Shown piece after piece: positions 1 to 6,931 of a DNA stretch of 6,991 nucleotides. The translations under genes and the position numbers were made by a program. The notes beneath the pieces are model-generated. The model saw only the letters and a list, made by a program, of their open reading frames with translations, had not been told where the DNA came from and searched no databases. The stretch is taken from NCBI GenBank assembly GCA_012519125.1, contig JAAYQY010000310.1:1-6991 (forward strand), written 5' to 3'. Every line of letters starts with the position of its first letter. Within the stretch, counting starts at the first letter, position 1. This DNA is from Spirochaetales bacterium. GTDB taxonomy: Bacteria; Spirochaetota; Spirochaetia; Sphaerochaetales; Sphaerochaetaceae.

Positions 1-211
1 CGTCTTGAAGGCCTTCGATGTCATCTTCAGTCTTACCAACGGGGGGCCGGGGAACTCCACAACCACCATAGCCCTGGATATCTACCGTACCGCCTTTGTG
101 ATCAACCGCTTCGGCTACGGGACGGCCAAGTCGGTCGTACTCTTCCTGATGATCCTCATCCTCTCAATCTTCCAGGTACGCCTGTTCAAGAGCCGGGAGG
201 TGGAAGTATGA
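1..211 (+). CDS. Sugar ABC transporter permease, MalF type (3' end only)
   Basis: This is the C-terminal tail of an inner-membrane permease of the binding-protein-dependent sugar importer family (MalF/UgpA type). The frame is open from base 2, and a TTG at base 5 is only an internal codon, so the true start lies before the window. About 69 residues are visible. They include the segment FDVIFSLTNGGPGNST, matching the LTxGGPxxxT pattern common near the C-terminus of these permeases, and a final hydrophobic helix (SVVLFLMILILSIFQVRLF) before a charged end. The EAA loop that contacts the ATPase must lie upstream. The stop overlaps the ATG of the next permease in an ATGA arrangement, which indicates translational coupling and a heterodimeric pair. 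The substrate cannot be read from this fragment; the downstream alpha-xylosidase suggests a xylose-containing oligosaccharide. Confidence 0.9.
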   Translation, partial: VLKAFDVIFSLTNGGPGNSTTTIALDIYRTAFVINRFGYGTAKSVVLFLMILILSIFQVRLFKSREVEV

Positions 212-1038
212 AAAAGTATACCCCCGCTTCCACCTTCACCACGCTCATCCTCTCCGTGGTGGCGCTCTTCTACCTCTATCCGCTGTTCTTGGTGGTGATC
301 AACTCGTTCAAGACCTTCAGTGAGATCACAAGCAATGTGCTTGCATTGCCAAAAAGTCTTGTGTTCGAAAACTTTTCCAACGCGTTCCGCATCATGAACT
401 ACCCCCAGTACTTCCTCAACACCTTGTTGGCAACAGCAGTGGGGGTGAGTGGGGTGGTACTGGTAAGCTCCATGGCCGGCTACAAGCTCTCCCGGACAAA
501 AACCCGCTACAGCTTTGTCATGTTCATGGTCCTCATTGCACCCATGATGATACCGTTCCACTCCTTCATGATCAGCTTGGTGAAGGTGGCCAAGGAGTTG
601 CACCTCATCGGTTCTCCCTTGGGCCTTGGTGTCCTCTACTGGGGATTGGGAGCCTCCCTGGCTCTCTTCATGTACCATGGGGCGGTGAAGTCGGTCCCCC
701 AGGAGCTGGATGACTGTGCGCTCATCGATGGGGCAGGCCCGCTTCGAGCCTTCTTCCAGATCATCTTCCCCTTGCTGCAGCCGGTGACCGTCTCGGTCAT
801 CGTCATCAACACGATGTGGATGTGGAATGACTTTCTCCTGCCGCTCTTGGTGCTCAGTGGGTCGAAGAAATCACTGACTCTCCAGCTTGCAGCCTACAAC
901 TTTTTCGGTCTCTACAAGGTCGATTGGAACTTCGCCATGGCCGGCGTCCTGTTGACCATCCTCCCTGCGGTTATCTTCTACTTGAGTCTGCAACGCTACA
1001 TCATCAAGGGAATGGTCGCAGGAGCTGTGAAAACATAA
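208..1038 (+). CDS. Sugar ABC transporter permease, MalG type
   Basis: This 276-residue inner-membrane permease is the second subunit of a carbohydrate importer (MalG/UgpE type), a normal length for the family. About six hydrophobic segments are visible, near residues 11-31, 69-92, 102-124, 136-158, 185-206 and 243-263. The cytoplasmic EAA loop, which docks on the ATPase, is at about 166-192 (ELDDCALIDGAG followed by IIFPLLQP). The C-terminus QRYIIKGMVAGAVK is the usual ending of MalG-type proteins. The start is supported by GGGAGG at 195-200, seven bases before the ATG, and by the 4-base overlap with the preceding permease gene. The alpha-xylosidase gene starts 11 bases after the stop, so transporter and enzyme are almost certainly co-transcribed. 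The family and role are clear; the substrate, probably an alpha-xyloside or xyloglucan fragment, is inferred from context only. Confidence 0.95.
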   Translation: MKKYTPASTFTTLILSVVALFYLYPLFLVVINSFKTFSEITSNVLALPKSLVFENFSNAFRIMNYPQYFLNTLLATAVGVSGVVLVSSMAGYKLSRTKTRYSFVMFMVLIAPMMIPFHSFMISLVKVAKELHLIGSPLGLGVLYWGLGASLALFMYHGAVKSVPQELDDCALIDGAGPLRAFFQIIFPLLQPVTVSVIVINTMWMWNDFLLPLLVLSGSKKSLTLQLAAYNFFGLYKVDWNFAMAGVLLTILPAVIFYLSLQRYIIKGMVAGAVKT

Positions 1039-1043
1039 GGGAG
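1037..1043 (+). promoter_or_regulatory. Ribosome binding site that sets the alpha-xylosidase start
   Basis: AAGGGAG lies six bases before the ATG at 1050. It overlaps the stop codon of the upstream permease, so translation is probably coupled. It favours the 1050 start over the in-frame ATG at 924, which lies inside the permease gene. Confidence 0.75.
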
Positions 1044-1049
1044 TACATC

Positions 1050-3374
1050 ATGAAATTCAGGGATGGGTATTGGAATATCCGAAAGAACGTTCGCAACCTG
1101 AACAAGGTTGCCACCGTTGATGTCCGAAGCGAAGCGGGAAAACTCTCTGCCTTTGCAGCGGTCAAGAAGATTGAGCATCGGGGATCGACGCTCAATACCG
1201 CACTGCTTACCACCGAGATCACCAGTCCGCTGCCTGATGTGCTGCATATCAGGTCCTACCACTTCAAGGGAGCACACAACAAGGGGCCTCATTTCGACCT
1301 TGTCCCCGATACGAAGGATGCATTGGCCGTTGAACAGCACGATGCCTCATACACCGCTCGAAGCGGGAAGCTTTCGGTGGAAGTGGGAACAAGTGGCCCG
1401 ATGGACCTCACCTTCCGTTACCAAGAGAAGCTTCTTACGGTTTCCCCCGGCCTTCTGGGTGGTCATGCGGTGGTTGATGAGACTGATGCCCATCAGTTCG
1501 AGTATCTCAATCTTTCGGTGGGAGAGACCCTGTATGGTCTTGGTGAGCGATTCACCCCATTCGTGAAGAACGGGCAGGTGGTGGATATCTGGAACGAGGA
1601 TGGGGGGACAAGCAGCGAACAAGCCTACAAGAACATCCCCTTCTACCTCTCCTCGAAAGGATACGGGGTGTTGGTGAACAATCCTGGAAAGGTCTCCTTC
1701 GAGCTCTGCTCCGAGGTGGTCACCTCAGTCCAGTTCTCTGTTCCCGGTCAGTGTCTCGACTATTATCTCATCGCAGGGGATACCCTCAAGGATGTGCTCT
1801 CTTCCTACACCCTGCTCAGCGGACGCCCTGCCTTGGTGCCGCCATGGTCGTTCGGTCTGTGGCTTACCACCTCGTTTGTCACCAACTATGATGAGCAGAC
1901 GGTGAACAGCTTCATCGATGGGATGGCCGAGCGTAAGATTCCCTTGCAGGTCTTCCACTTCGACTGCTTCTGGATGCAGGAGTTCCAGTGGTGTGACTTC
2001 CTGTGGGACAGGGACATGTTCCCCCAGCCTGAGGCGATGCTGAGGCGCTTGCATGACAAGGGCCTCAAGGTCTGTGTCTGGATCAACCCCTATATTGCCC
2101 AGAAGTCAGTCATGTTCGACGAGGGGATGGAGAATGGCTATCTGGTCAAGCTGGCTGACGGAAGTGTCTGGCAGTGGGACCGCTGGCAGGCCGGCATGGG
2201 CTTAGTCGACTTCACCAATCCTGAGGCGGTTGCCTGGTACCAGGGAAAGCTCAAGCTCCTGCTGGATATGGGAGTCGATACCTTCAAGACCGATTTCGGT
2301 GAGCGCATTCCCACAAACGTGGTCTACCACGACCACAGCGACCCGGACAAGATGCACAACTACTACACGTATCTCTACAACCAGACGGTTTTCGAGCTCC
2401 TGGAGAAGGAGCGTGGGAAAGGGAATGCCTTGGTCTTTGCACGTTCAGCAACCGTAGGTGGACAAAAGTTTCCTGTGCACTGGGGCGGGGATTGCTCAGC
2501 CACCTATGAGTCGATGGCAGAGAGCATCAGGGGTGGCTTGTCCCTCAGCCTGTCAGGGTTTGGGTATTGGAGCCACGATATCGGAGGCTTTGAGAAGACT
2601 GCAACGGCAGATCTCTTCAAGCGATGGGTTGCCTTTGGGCTGCTCTCAAGCCACAGCAGGCTCCATGGCAACGAATCCTATCGTGTTCCCTGGAACTACG
2701 ATGAGGAGGCCAGTGATGTACTGCAGCACTTTGTCAGGCTGAAGTGTTCCCTCATGCCCTACCTCTATGCCCAGGCATGCAAGACCCATAACGAAGGACT
2801 GCCCATGATGCGGGCCATGGTGCTTGAGTATCCACACGACCCTGTTTGTGCGTATCTTGATCGCCAGTATCTGCTCGGCGACTCTCTGCTGGTTGCCCCG
2901 ATCTTCAGTGAGGAGGGAAGAACCCAGTTCTACCTGCCCGAAGGCAGATGGACGCACCTTTTGGAGAATGAGGAACTTGTGGGACATCGCTACTATGAGC
3001 GCTCCTATGACTACTTCAGTCTTCCGCTCTATGTGCGCGAAGGTAGCCTCATAGCCATAGGACGGGAGATGGAGAGCACCGACTACGATTTCTCCGACCA
3101 AGTCAGTTTCCATCTGTTCGCCCTTGAGGAGGGCAAAGAGGCCTCGTGTACGATTCATCGCCACGACGGATCGGTACAGGCGCAGATCACCGTTACCCAT
3201 GCAAGGAAAGAGTACACGGTTGCGGTATCCGGGGAACTTGGAAGATGGTCGGTATGCCTGCGCAACGTGAAGGGCATCGAAACCACATCGGCTGGCAGTG
3301 TCATGGAGACGGAGATGGGTGCTGTGATAGCTTTCCAGTCCTCCGATCGGGCAGGAACAATTCGCGTGAAATGA
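1050..3374 (+). CDS. yicI: Alpha-xylosidase, GH31 family (YicI type)
   Basis: This enzyme is predicted to release alpha-linked xylose from the non-reducing end of substrates such as isoprimeverose by a retaining mechanism in the cytoplasm. No signal peptide is visible. From the ATG at 1050 it has 774 residues, against 772 for E. coli YicI, and begins MKFRDGYW, like YicI. An N-terminal beta-sandwich (to about 245) precedes the barrel (about 246-585) and C-terminal beta domains. The nucleophile is D415 in FKTDFGER and the acid/base is D481 in HWGGDCSATYESM. Recalled YicI active-site residues all appear at an offset of one: D184, F276, C306, F307, W344 and K413. C306-F307 in FHFDCFWM is the signature separating alpha-xylosidases from alpha-glucosidases in this family. 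It is the last gene of the operon with the two permeases and is followed by a terminator. Natural substrate size is not determined by sequence. Confidence 0.95.
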   Translation: MKFRDGYWNIRKNVRNLNKVATVDVRSEAGKLSAFAAVKKIEHRGSTLNTALLTTEITSPLPDVLHIRSYHFKGAHNKGPHFDLVPDTKDALAVEQHDASYTARSGKLSVEVGTSGPMDLTFRYQEKLLTVSPGLLGGHAVVDETDAHQFEYLNLSVGETLYGLGERFTPFVKNGQVVDIWNEDGGTSSEQAYKNIPFYLSSKGYGVLVNNPGKVSFELCSEVVTSVQFSVPGQCLDYYLIAGDTLKDVLSSYTLLSGRPALVPPWSFGLWLTTSFVTNYDEQTVNSFIDGMAERKIPLQVFHFDCFWMQEFQWCDFLWDRDMFPQPEAMLRRLHDKGLKVCVWINPYIAQKSVMFDEGMENGYLVKLADGSVWQWDRWQAGMGLVDFTNPEAVAWYQGKLKLLLDMGVDTFKTDFGERIPTNVVYHDHSDPDKMHNYYTYLYNQTVFELLEKERGKGNALVFARSATVGGQKFPVHWGGDCSATYESMAESIRGGLSLSLSGFGYWSHDIGGFEKTATADLFKRWVAFGLLSSHSRLHGNESYRVPWNYDEEASDVLQHFVRLKCSLMPYLYAQACKTHNEGLPMMRAMVLEYPHDPVCAYLDRQYLLGDSLLVAPIFSEEGRTQFYLPEGRWTHLLENEELVGHRYYERSYDYFSLPLYVREGSLIAIGREMESTDYDFSDQVSFHLFALEEGKEASCTIHRHDGSVQAQITVTHARKEYTVAVSGELGRWSVCLRNVKGIETTSAGSVMETEMGAVIAFQSSDRAGTIRVK

Positions 3375-3395
3375 GCGAAAGAAAACGTACTATGT

Positions 3396-3426
3396 GGGGC
3401 TTGGGATTTTCCCAAGCCCCTTGTTT
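3396..3426 (+). terminator. Rho-independent terminator of the transporter/alpha-xylosidase operon
   Basis: A perfect 10-base-pair GC-rich stem (GGGGCTTGGG at 3396-3405, CCCAAGCCCC at 3411-3420) has a 5-base loop ATTTT and is followed by TTGTTT. It starts 21 bases after the alpha-xylosidase stop. It also lies directly after the stop of the convergent FAH-family gene, but on that strand the bases after the stem (ACATAGTACG) are not T-rich, so termination of the minus-strand transcript there would be weaker. Confidence 0.9.
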
Positions 3427-4178
3427 CAGCCGATGGTATTCTTCAACACACCCAAGCCTTCGATGCGGATCTCCACCGTGTCACCGTGGTGCATCCCGCT
3501 GATGCCTCCCGGAGTCCCGGTGAGGATGATGTCCCCGGGCAGCAGCGTCATGATCTGGGAGAGATAGCTTACCAGGAAGGGGACGGCGAAGATGAGGTTC
3601 TTCGTGTTGGACTTCTGCATGGTCTTCCCGTTCACCCTGCTCTCGATGGTCAGATTGGAAGGATCGACTTCGTCCGAGATGTAGGGACCGAAGGGGCAGA
3701 AGGTGTCAAAGCTCTTGGCCACCGTCCACTGGCCGGTCTTTGGCTGCAGGTCCCTGGCGGTGATGTCGTTTGCACAGGTGTACCCAAGGATGTAGGAACC
3801 GACTTCCTCGACGGATAGGTTGCGTGCCTTCTTGCCGATGACAATGGCAAGCTCAGCCTCATAGTCAAGCCGCTTGCACATGGCAGGGTATTCGATCACT
3901 CCCAGCGGAGCAAGGGCTGCAGTGGAGGGCTTGAGAAACACCACAGGCTCGGTGGGGATGGGAAGCTGGAACTCCTGGGCATGGTCACGGTAGTTCAACC
4001 CGATGCAGATGGCTTTTGAGTAGTCACAGGGGGTGAGTAGGGTGACCTCGGATGCCTTAAGCTGGACATCAGTTATGGTGTAGGTGCTGAAAGGGGAACC
4101 CTCGAGCACTTGGATGGTATCATCATTGAGCAAGCCGTAGCTTACCTTGTCTTGGTAGGTGAATCGCACGTATTTCAT
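3426..4178 (-). CDS. Fumarylacetoacetate hydrolase (FAH) superfamily protein
   Basis: This 250-residue cytosolic enzyme belongs to the FAH superfamily, whose members hydrolyse, hydrate, isomerise or decarboxylate 2-oxo or 1,3-dicarbonyl acids using a divalent metal. A short N-terminal domain (about 1-50, opening MKYVRFTYQDKVSYG, resembling DUF2437) is followed by the catalytic fold. Visible motifs are GLNYRDHAQE at 60-69 with H66, the metal ligands E107 and E109 in DYEAELAIVIG, D138 in CANDITARD, K155 in KSFDTFCPFGP, and GDIILTGTPGG at 215-225. The E-x-E plus 29-residue spacing to the Asp matches FAHD1-type enzymes as I recall them. The ATG at 4178 is chosen because family members begin there; the frame stays open another 70 codons upstream, but those overlap the divergent gene and look non-coding. 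No clear ribosome binding site precedes this start. Acylpyruvase, oxaloacetate decarboxylase or a diketo sugar acid hydrolase are all possible. Confidence 0.9.
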   Translation of the reverse strand: MKYVRFTYQDKVSYGLLNDDTIQVLEGSPFSTYTITDVQLKASEVTLLTPCDYSKAICIGLNYRDHAQEFQLPIPTEPVVFLKPSTAALAPLGVIEYPAMCKRLDYEAELAIVIGKKARNLSVEEVGSYILGYTCANDITARDLQPKTGQWTVAKSFDTFCPFGPYISDEVDPSNLTIESRVNGKTMQKSNTKNLIFAVPFLVSYLSQIMTLLPGDIILTGTPGGISGMHHGDTVEIRIEGLGVLKNTIG

Positions 4179-4249
4179 AGCCCAAGCATAGCAAAGAGAA
4201 GCGGGAAACACAATTGACAAACAGGGCGTTTCCCAGCACCGTAGAGAGT
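4179..4249. promoter_or_regulatory. Divergent promoter region between the FAH-family and methyltransferase genes
   Basis: The 71 bases between the two divergent starts must carry at least one promoter. On the + strand there is an exact TTGACA at 4214-4219, but no convincing -10 box at 16-18 bases. On the - strand, TATGCT (complement of 4185-4190) lies 17 bases downstream of TTGTGT (complement of 4208-4213), a weak match placed only six bases before the FAH-family ATG. Neither assignment is strong. Confidence 0.35.
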
Positions 4250-5407
4250 ATGAAACGATATGCAAAATGCCCACTCTCCCGTACCTGCGGTGCCTGCCAG
4301 CTGATGGATTACTCCTACCAGCATCAACTCGACATGAAAATGCACCATCTTGAGGACCTGCTCGGGCAGTTTGCCCCGATCGCCCCAATCCAGGGGATGG
4401 AAGATCCGACCTGTTATCGCAACAAGATACAGGCTACCTTCGGCTATGACTGGAAGGGTAGCCTGGTCAGCGGCATCTATCGCGAGGGGACGCATCTCTT
4501 GGTTCCCATCCGTTCCTGTATGGTCCAGCACCCGCTTGCAGACAGGATTCTCAAGAGCATCCGAAACCTTGCCACCCGCTTTGGCATTTCGGCGTACGAC
4601 GAGGATGAAGGCTTCGGGTACCTCAGACACGTCCTGATCAAGATCAGCAACAAGACAGGGGAAGCTATGGTGGTCCTCATCTGCGGTCGCACTCCGCTTC
4701 CTTCCTCAGCAGACTTCATCGCCGCTTTGAAGGGGCAGCATCCCGAGATCACCACCGTTGCCCAGCAGCTGAATGCAGAGAAGACCAGCATGGTGCTTGG
4801 TAACGAACCGGTACAGGTTCTCTGGGGGAAGGGATACATCGAGGAGGAGCTTTGTTCTCTCACCTTCCGTATCTCTCCCACCTCCTTCTTCCAGGTCAAT
4901 CCTACCCAGGCTGAGGTGCTCTATACCCTTGCAATGAGAATGGCCCGGCTTGAGAGTACCGACTTCGTCATCGATGCCTACTGTGGTACAGGAACCATAG
5001 CCCTCATTGCCGCAAAGAGCGGGGCAGGGGAAGTGTTGGGTATCGAGCTCAACGAAACGGCAGTCAGGGATGCAGAGGCCAATGCCGAGCGCAACAACTT
5101 GGAAAACGTACACTTCGTCACAGCCGATGCATCATCCTACCTGAAGGATTTGGCCAAGGAGAAAAAGGGCTGTGATGTGCTTTTTCTCGATCCTCCCCGC
5201 AGTGGCAGCGATGAGCGGTTTCTGGCAGCAGCGATCAAGCTCGAGCCGAGGCGCATTGTCTACATCTCCTGTAACCCGAGGACCTTGGACCGGGATGTGC
5301 GCTACCTGCTGCGCTTCAGCGATTATCAGGTGAAGGGCATCCAGCCGGTGGATATGTTTCCTCATACCGATCACATCGAGACGATTGTGCTTTTGGCTAG
5401 GGAGTAA
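4250..5407 (+). CDS. rlmD: 23S rRNA (uracil-C5)-methyltransferase, RlmC/RlmD/TrmA family
   Basis: This enzyme is predicted to make 5-methyluridine in RNA using S-adenosylmethionine. The protein has 385 residues from the ATG at 4250. Cysteines C7, C13 and C16 (CPLSRTCGAC), with C90 in VPIRSCMVQHP, match the four [4Fe-4S] ligands of RumA/RlmD. The methyltransferase half shows FFQVNPTQAEVLY (213-225), the SAM-binding DAYCGTGTIALIAA (242-255), DPPRSGS (314-320), catalytic C341 in YISCNPRTLDRDV, and general base E377 in FPHTDHIETIVLL. There is no N-terminal TRAM domain, so the layout resembles E. coli RlmC (375 residues) more than RlmD (433). The symbol therefore marks the family, and the target uridine (747, 1939, both, or a tRNA site) is uncertain. 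The frame opens 12 codons earlier at a TTG, but family similarity begins near MKRYAKCP. The GAGAG before the ATG is too close to be a good ribosome binding site. Confidence 0.92.
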   Translation: MKRYAKCPLSRTCGACQLMDYSYQHQLDMKMHHLEDLLGQFAPIAPIQGMEDPTCYRNKIQATFGYDWKGSLVSGIYREGTHLLVPIRSCMVQHPLADRILKSIRNLATRFGISAYDEDEGFGYLRHVLIKISNKTGEAMVVLICGRTPLPSSADFIAALKGQHPEITTVAQQLNAEKTSMVLGNEPVQVLWGKGYIEEELCSLTFRISPTSFFQVNPTQAEVLYTLAMRMARLESTDFVIDAYCGTGTIALIAAKSGAGEVLGIELNETAVRDAEANAERNNLENVHFVTADASSYLKDLAKEKKGCDVLFLDPPRSGSDERFLAAAIKLEPRRIVYISCNPRTLDRDVRYLLRFSDYQVKGIQPVDMFPHTDHIETIVLLARE

Positions 5408-5654
5408 GTGAATAGTCCTGTCAGTGTGTGTTTCAAAGGTAAGAATTTGCATGCTCGATGAAGTGAACCAAAAGAAGAGTCTTTTGGTACCTATTGTAAT
5501 AACGTGTCCCATTTTTACGGAATAATGGGTTTGCGTCTGAACTCCTGCTTTTTACCTCTGTGGGTTCGATATGCATAACGGCACCACTTGGAGTGATTGG
5601 GATAGCTGTAAGAGCCATGTCGAAGTAGATGCTGAAACAAAACTACCATGTTAG
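5408..5654. other. Gene-poor stretch with two small hairpins
   Basis: I see no supportable gene here. ACCAAAAG (5467-5474) pairs with CTTTTGGT (5481-5488) around a 6-base loop. CCCATT (5508-5513) pairs with AATGGG (5524-5529) around a 10-base loop and is followed by TTTG. Either could end the methyltransferase transcript, but neither has a proper T-run. Minus-strand open frames cover part of the stretch (for example 5433-5618, 61 codons) without recognisable domains. Composition falls between that of the GC-richer genes to the left and the AT-rich gene to the right, so this may be a junction or decayed sequence. Confidence 0.5.
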
Positions 5655-5699
5655 TTATATTCCCCAAAAATAAAAAAATATAGATTTTGGGGAATATAA
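5655..5699. repeat. Perfect 15-base inverted repeat upstream of the AAA ATPase gene
   Basis: TTATATTCCCCAAAA (5655-5669) is exactly repeated in inverse as TTTTGGGGAATATAA (5685-5699), with a 15-base AT-only-but-one spacer. The right arm runs into a TATAAT box, which places the repeat over the likely promoter of the following gene. A dimeric repressor or autoregulatory operator is the simplest reading. It is not a terminator, because no T-run follows either arm. The core ATTCCCCA/TGGGGAAT pair recurs after the gene at 6932-6967. Confidence 0.85.
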
Positions 5700-5709
5700 T
5701 GTGTATAAT
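5695..5709 (+). promoter_or_regulatory. Tandem consensus -10 boxes for the AAA ATPase gene
   Basis: Two exact TATAAT hexamers lie at 5695-5700 and 5704-5709, 20-34 bases before the chosen ATG. No good -35 hexamer is found at the usual spacing (AAAAAA or TAGATT), so the promoter may depend on an activator or on the AT-rich spacer. Confidence 0.55.
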
Positions 5710-5714
5710 GCCAT

Positions 5715-5720
5715 TAAGGA
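5715..5720 (+). promoter_or_regulatory. Ribosome binding site that sets the AAA ATPase start
   Basis: TAAGGA lies eight bases before the ATG at 5729. It favours that codon over in-frame starts at 5687 (TTG), 5699 and 5708, which fall within or just after the inverted repeat and the -10 boxes. Confidence 0.75.
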
Positions 5721-5728
5721 TACTTGAG

Positions 5729-6925
5729 ATGAAGCTGATAGAACGAGACGAATATCTAAAAGAAATGCGTGAAGTTGAAGGTACTCCCGATATAAAAGTT
5801 CTGACTGGGGTCCGGAGATCTGGTAAATCCAAACTAATGGATCGATTTGCGGAAGATTTGAAAAATCGTAACGAAAATGCTAACGTGATTCATATCAATT
5901 TCAACCTAACGGATTTTGAGGATCTGCAGGAATACCATCGACTTGAAGCGTATGTTGAAGACCACTATCAGGAGCCTTGCGACAATTTTGTATTGATTGA
6001 TGAAATCCAAATGTGCAAAGGTTTTGAGAAAGCCATCAATAGTCTACATGCAAGGGAAAAGTATGATATCTATGTGACTGGCTCAAATGCATTTCTGCAA
6101 AGCAGTGATTTGGCGACTATCTTCGTAGGAAGAACATATAGAATTGATGTTTTCCCATTTTCCTTCAGGGAATACTCGACGTACTACGCTATTGAGAATC
6201 CCTATACAGGTTTGACACAATACCTGACAGAAGGTGGAATGGCAGGTTCCTACCTTTATCGAGCTCCTGAACAGAAGTATAAGTACATTAATGATGAAGT
6301 GCTTAAGGCCCTGATTGTACGCGATATAGTCAGAAAACAGAAAATCAGAAATGTTCAGCTTCTTGATAAGCTAATCGACTATTTGATGGACAATGTCGGC
6401 AGTATCACCTCAGTTCGTTCAATCACTGATACGTTGGAATCAAACAGGACAAAGGCAGATCATAAAACTATCGGCAAATACATCGATTATCTCTGCAATT
6501 CTTTAGCATTCTACAAAATCAGACGCTATGACATCAGAGGGAAAAAGTATCTGAGGTCAGATGACAAGTATTATCTATCTGACCAAAGCTTCAGATATGC
6601 ACGTCTTGGAATCAAGAATATGGACTACGGGCATGTTTTGGAAAACATTGTTGCTATAGAGTTGCTTCGCAGAGGATTTGAGACCTATGTAGGGGTTCTC
6701 TATAAGAAAGAAGTTGATTTTGTGACAATCCGTAACGGGAAGACAAACTACATCCAGGTTGCTTATGATATCTCTGAACCATCGACTCTTGAACGTGAAC
6801 TATCACCTCTCAGGCAAATCAGAGATAATTATCCGAAAATTCTGCTTGCGCGAACCTATCAGCCGGAGTATGAGATAGATGGTGTACGTGTAATTGATGT
6901 GGCGGATTGGTTGCTTGGTAAGTGA
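5729..6925 (+). CDS. AAA family ATPase with DUF4143-type C-terminal domain
   Basis: The product is a 398-residue ATP-binding protein of the widespread but poorly understood AAA_14/DUF4143 group; its biological role is not known. It shows Walker A GVRRSGKS (27-34), Walker B FVLIDEIQ (87-94, D91-E92), a sensor-like Asn in VTGSNAFL (N120), and the family block RTYRIDVFPFSFREY (135-149). The C-terminal half carries KYYLSDQSFRYA (280-291), then LENIVAIELLRRGFE (304-318), KEVDFV (327-332) and YIQVAY (341-346). That order resembles a PD-(D/E)XK nuclease-like fold in which the usual E-x-K is Q-x-A, so cleavage activity is doubtful. MKLIERDEYL is a typical family N-terminus and is preceded by TAAGGA. 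Two hand-counted 60-base rows give 37% GC and one about 42%, against 55-57% in rows from the genes to the left, and the gene is bracketed by related inverted repeats. Lateral acquisition is likely. Confidence 0.92.
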   Translation: MKLIERDEYLKEMREVEGTPDIKVLTGVRRSGKSKLMDRFAEDLKNRNENANVIHINFNLTDFEDLQEYHRLEAYVEDHYQEPCDNFVLIDEIQMCKGFEKAINSLHAREKYDIYVTGSNAFLQSSDLATIFVGRTYRIDVFPFSFREYSTYYAIENPYTGLTQYLTEGGMAGSYLYRAPEQKYKYINDEVLKALIVRDIVRKQKIRNVQLLDKLIDYLMDNVGSITSVRSITDTLESNRTKADHKTIGKYIDYLCNSLAFYKIRRYDIRGKKYLRSDDKYYLSDQSFRYARLGIKNMDYGHVLENIVAIELLRRGFETYVGVLYKKEVDFVTIRNGKTNYIQVAYDISEPSTLERELSPLRQIRDNYPKILLARTYQPEYEIDGVRVIDVADWLLGK

Positions 6926-6931
6926 ATCTGA

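Noticed and set aside
115..678. 187-codon minus-strand open frame across the permease genes
   Set aside because: It is antisense to clear permease coding sequence and its His/Glu-rich translation is the usual reverse-frame artefact.
924..1049. In-frame upstream extension of the alpha-xylosidase frame (42 codons)
   Set aside because: It lies inside the permease gene in another frame. The ATG at 1050 has a good ribosome binding site and matches the YicI N-terminus and length.
4179..4388. 70-codon upstream extension of the FAH-family frame
   Set aside because: It overlaps the start of the divergent methyltransferase, shows no family similarity and would give an unusually long protein. MKYVRFTYQ is the normal family start.
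5562..5570. GGGTTCGAT resembling a tRNA T-arm
   Set aside because: The flanking bases do not form the five-pair T stem, and no acceptor or anticodon arms are found around it.
5687..5728. Upstream in-frame starts (TTG 5687, ATG 5699, ATG 5708) for the ATPase gene
   Set aside because: They overlap the inverted repeat and the -10 boxes and lack ribosome binding sites. The ATG at 5729 has TAAGGA and the family-typical N-terminus.
5433..5832. Minus-strand open frames of 61 and 105 codons
   Set aside because: No recognisable domain, no ribosome binding site that I could see, and the longer one overlaps the ATPase coding region and its promoter. The shorter could be a remnant, but nothing supports a call.
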